DNA of 5,913 bases. It comes from Bacteroidota bacterium. Its GTDB lineage: Bacteria > Bacteroidota > Bacteroidia > Chitinophagales > LD1. Where the stretch lies: the NCBI GenBank assembly GCA_003165135.1, contig PLSN01000486.1, positions 1,220 to 7,132 on the forward strand. The letters are read 5' to 3'. A program made the translations under genes and the position numbers. The notes under the pieces were generated by a model. The model had not been told where the DNA came from. It did no database searches and saw only the letters and a program-made list of their open reading frames with translations. This document shows, in pieces, positions 4,824 to 5,913 of the stretch (its first letter is position 1; the number at the start of each line of letters is the position of its first letter).

Positions 4824-5701
4824 TCAAAAAGTTTTAGTTTATTATTTTGGGTGGAGTCATTTACGGCAGGCTGAGAATTTATAATGGTGCCACCCGGTGT
4901 AGTTGACTCGATATGAGATGGGGAATTAGTGGCAGGCACATCTATCGGATATGCGTTTTTGCCCAGATCTTTAGTGATATTCAGCAGGTCCCTGATCTTT
5001 TTGTCCAGCAGATATTCGATGCCCGGCAGCCCTCCTGCCGATACATAGGCTATACGACCGTCAAAATCGATGATGACATTGAGAGGATATGAAATGGCTT
5101 TATAATTTTTGATCGCTTCATACGCCTCAGGCAGGATGGGAAAATCAAAAGGATGCGCGCTGAGAAAGGAATCTACATTTTCTGCAAACTCAAAAGTAGG
5201 GGCCACAAATACAATATCCGCCCTGTCTTTATACCTTTGATATAATCTATTGAGGTCAGGGACCTCTCTCACACATGGCGCACATGATGCAAACCAGAAA
5301 TTTAGTACGACTATTTTTCTCCCTTTATAATAGTTGAGGTCATAGGTCACAGTATCACTCATATCCTTGCCGTAAAAATCAGGTGCCAGCTGACCGACGT
5401 TTAGCACAGTCGTTGGTGCACACTGAGATGATGATGAAACACTTATTTTTGTATTGTTGTCTTTTTTGTCACATCTGATGAGCAGGTACTCGACCGTATT
5501 GCCGGTTTTATCCTTGACGGGTTTAAACTGATAATTGCCGGAGACCACAGCTTCATAAAATTCGATCTTAGTGATCTGACGGCCCGAAGAGTCTCTTATC
5601 ACAGAATTTTCATCCACAGAATAGTTTGTGCGTGTGACCTGCTGGGAATGCAGGATGCCGCATATGAGGATGCAGAGAACTAAGGGGACGAATTTTTTCA
5701 T
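4817..5701 (-). CDS. TlpA-like periplasmic thioredoxin-fold protein
   Basis: Exported thiol-disulfide protein of 294 aa. A Sec signal peptide covers residues 1-19 (MKKFVPLVLCILICGILHS); Cys14 is preceded by Ile, so this is not a good lipobox. Residues about 25-95 form a poorly recognised N-terminal region with two extra cysteines (C77, C94). The thioredoxin/AhpC-TSA domain covers about 100-240: VGQLAPDFYGKD, then VVLNFWFASCAPCVREVP with the active-site pair C140-A-P-C143, then VFVAPTFE, and the cis-proline loop SYPLNVIIDFDGRI (P206). Residues about 250-294 are a Ser/Thr/Asn/Pro-rich tail, probably disordered. The CAPC centre and NFWFASC context are typical of TlpA/ResA reductases; the physiological partner is unknown. 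It starts 18 bp after tcdA on the same strand, so co-transcription is likely. TATAAATG at the start, without a purine-rich Shine-Dalgarno sequence, fits Bacteroidota. Its TAG overlaps the 3' end of the PIG-L gene. Confidence 0.9.
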   Translation of the reverse strand: MKKFVPLVLCILICGILHSQQVTRTNYSVDENSVIRDSSGRQITKIEFYEAVVSGNYQFKPVKDKTGNTVEYLLIRCDKKDNNTKISVSSSSQCAPTTVLNVGQLAPDFYGKDMSDTVTYDLNYYKGRKIVVLNFWFASCAPCVREVPDLNRLYQRYKDRADIVFVAPTFEFAENVDSFLSAHPFDFPILPEAYEAIKNYKAISYPLNVIIDFDGRIAYVSAGGLPGIEYLLDKKIRDLLNITKDLGKNAYPIDVPATNSPSHIESTTPGGTIINSQPAVNDSTQNNKLKLFDQ

Positions 5702-5719
5702 TTATAGGACGAAGTCGGG

Positions 5720-5913
5720 TTAAGGTCTTAATTCATATAGGTCCCTTATTACTATGCTTGCCAGGGTACACCCGAATATAGCGGGCATGTACGATATAGT
5801 ACCAATAACAGATTTTTTCGGGCCGCTTTCAGTCAGTACTATACGTTTTTCAGAGGGCCTCTCTGGTGAAAATACAACTTTTAATCCGCTATATACACCC
5901 AGCGCGTGTAGCT
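5720..5913 (-). CDS. tcdA: tRNA threonylcarbamoyladenosine dehydratase, C-terminal fragment
   Basis: The frame is open from the right edge of the window to the TAA at 5720-5722, giving the last 63 residues of a protein whose start lies beyond the window. It reads LHALGVYSGLKVVFSPERPS, then a charged stretch (EKRIVLTESGPKKS), then VIGTISYMPAIFGCTLASIV and IRDLYELRP. The VVFSPE, GTISYMPAIFG and VIRDL elements are the characteristic end of TcdA (CsdL/YgdL), an E1-like ThiF/MoeB-fold enzyme. TcdA uses ATP to cyclise t6A37 to ct6A37 in ANN-decoding tRNAs in the cytoplasm. The catalytic and ATP-binding parts are not in the window, so activity cannot be judged. It is followed 18 bp later by the TlpA-like gene, probably in one transcript, though the two functions have no obvious link. 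Confidence 0.85.
   Translation of the reverse strand, partial: LHALGVYSGLKVVFSPERPSEKRIVLTESGPKKSVIGTISYMPAIFGCTLASIVIRDLYELRP

Overview
This window looks like part of a Bacteroidota chromosome, probably from the Sphingobacteriia/Chitinophagia side, although the family cannot be fixed from sequence alone. The evidence is a large secreted protein ending in a type IX secretion (T9SS) type A sorting domain, weak or absent Shine-Dalgarno sequences, AT-rich gene starts, a TlpA-like periplasmic thioredoxin, and intergenic DNA full of short dispersed-repeat remnants of a kind common in this phylum.

Layout from left to right. Bases 2-340 hold the C-terminal end of an acyl-CoA carboxylase carboxyltransferase subunit (+). 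Bases 341-1109 contain no credible gene. They hold four different repeat or hairpin remnants: an interrupted palindrome at 367-416, eight AATC-phased units at 513-578, a nested inverted repeat at 776-864, and a CACAAAG-like run at 939-971. They end in a promoter-proximal dyad at 1057-1076. Bases 1110-3140 (+) encode a 676-residue T9SS cargo protein: signal peptide, IPT/TIG domain, seven FG-GAP-type repeats of about 55 residues (one predicted seven-bladed propeller), two PKD-like modules and the sorting domain. Bases 3153-3858 (-) hold a compact two-gene unit: a GNAT-fold-like protein of unknown function with an apparent GTG start, then a 57-residue charged small protein. Bases 3930-4823 (+) encode an exported PIG-L/LmbE-type deacetylase. 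It converges on, and overlaps by 7 bp, a TlpA-like thioredoxin gene (- strand, 4817-5701). That gene lies 18 bp downstream of the 3' end of tcdA (- strand, 5720 to the window edge), the tRNA ct6A-cyclising dehydratase.

The genes do not form a single pathway. The carboxylase and TcdA are housekeeping functions cut by the window edges. Between them lie three envelope or secreted proteins (T9SS cargo, PIG-L deacetylase, TlpA-like thioredoxin) and one small cytoplasmic pair. The items most worth following up are the GNAT-like/small-protein pair and the repeat-rich intergenic region. No CRISPR array, transposase, rRNA or tRNA was seen.
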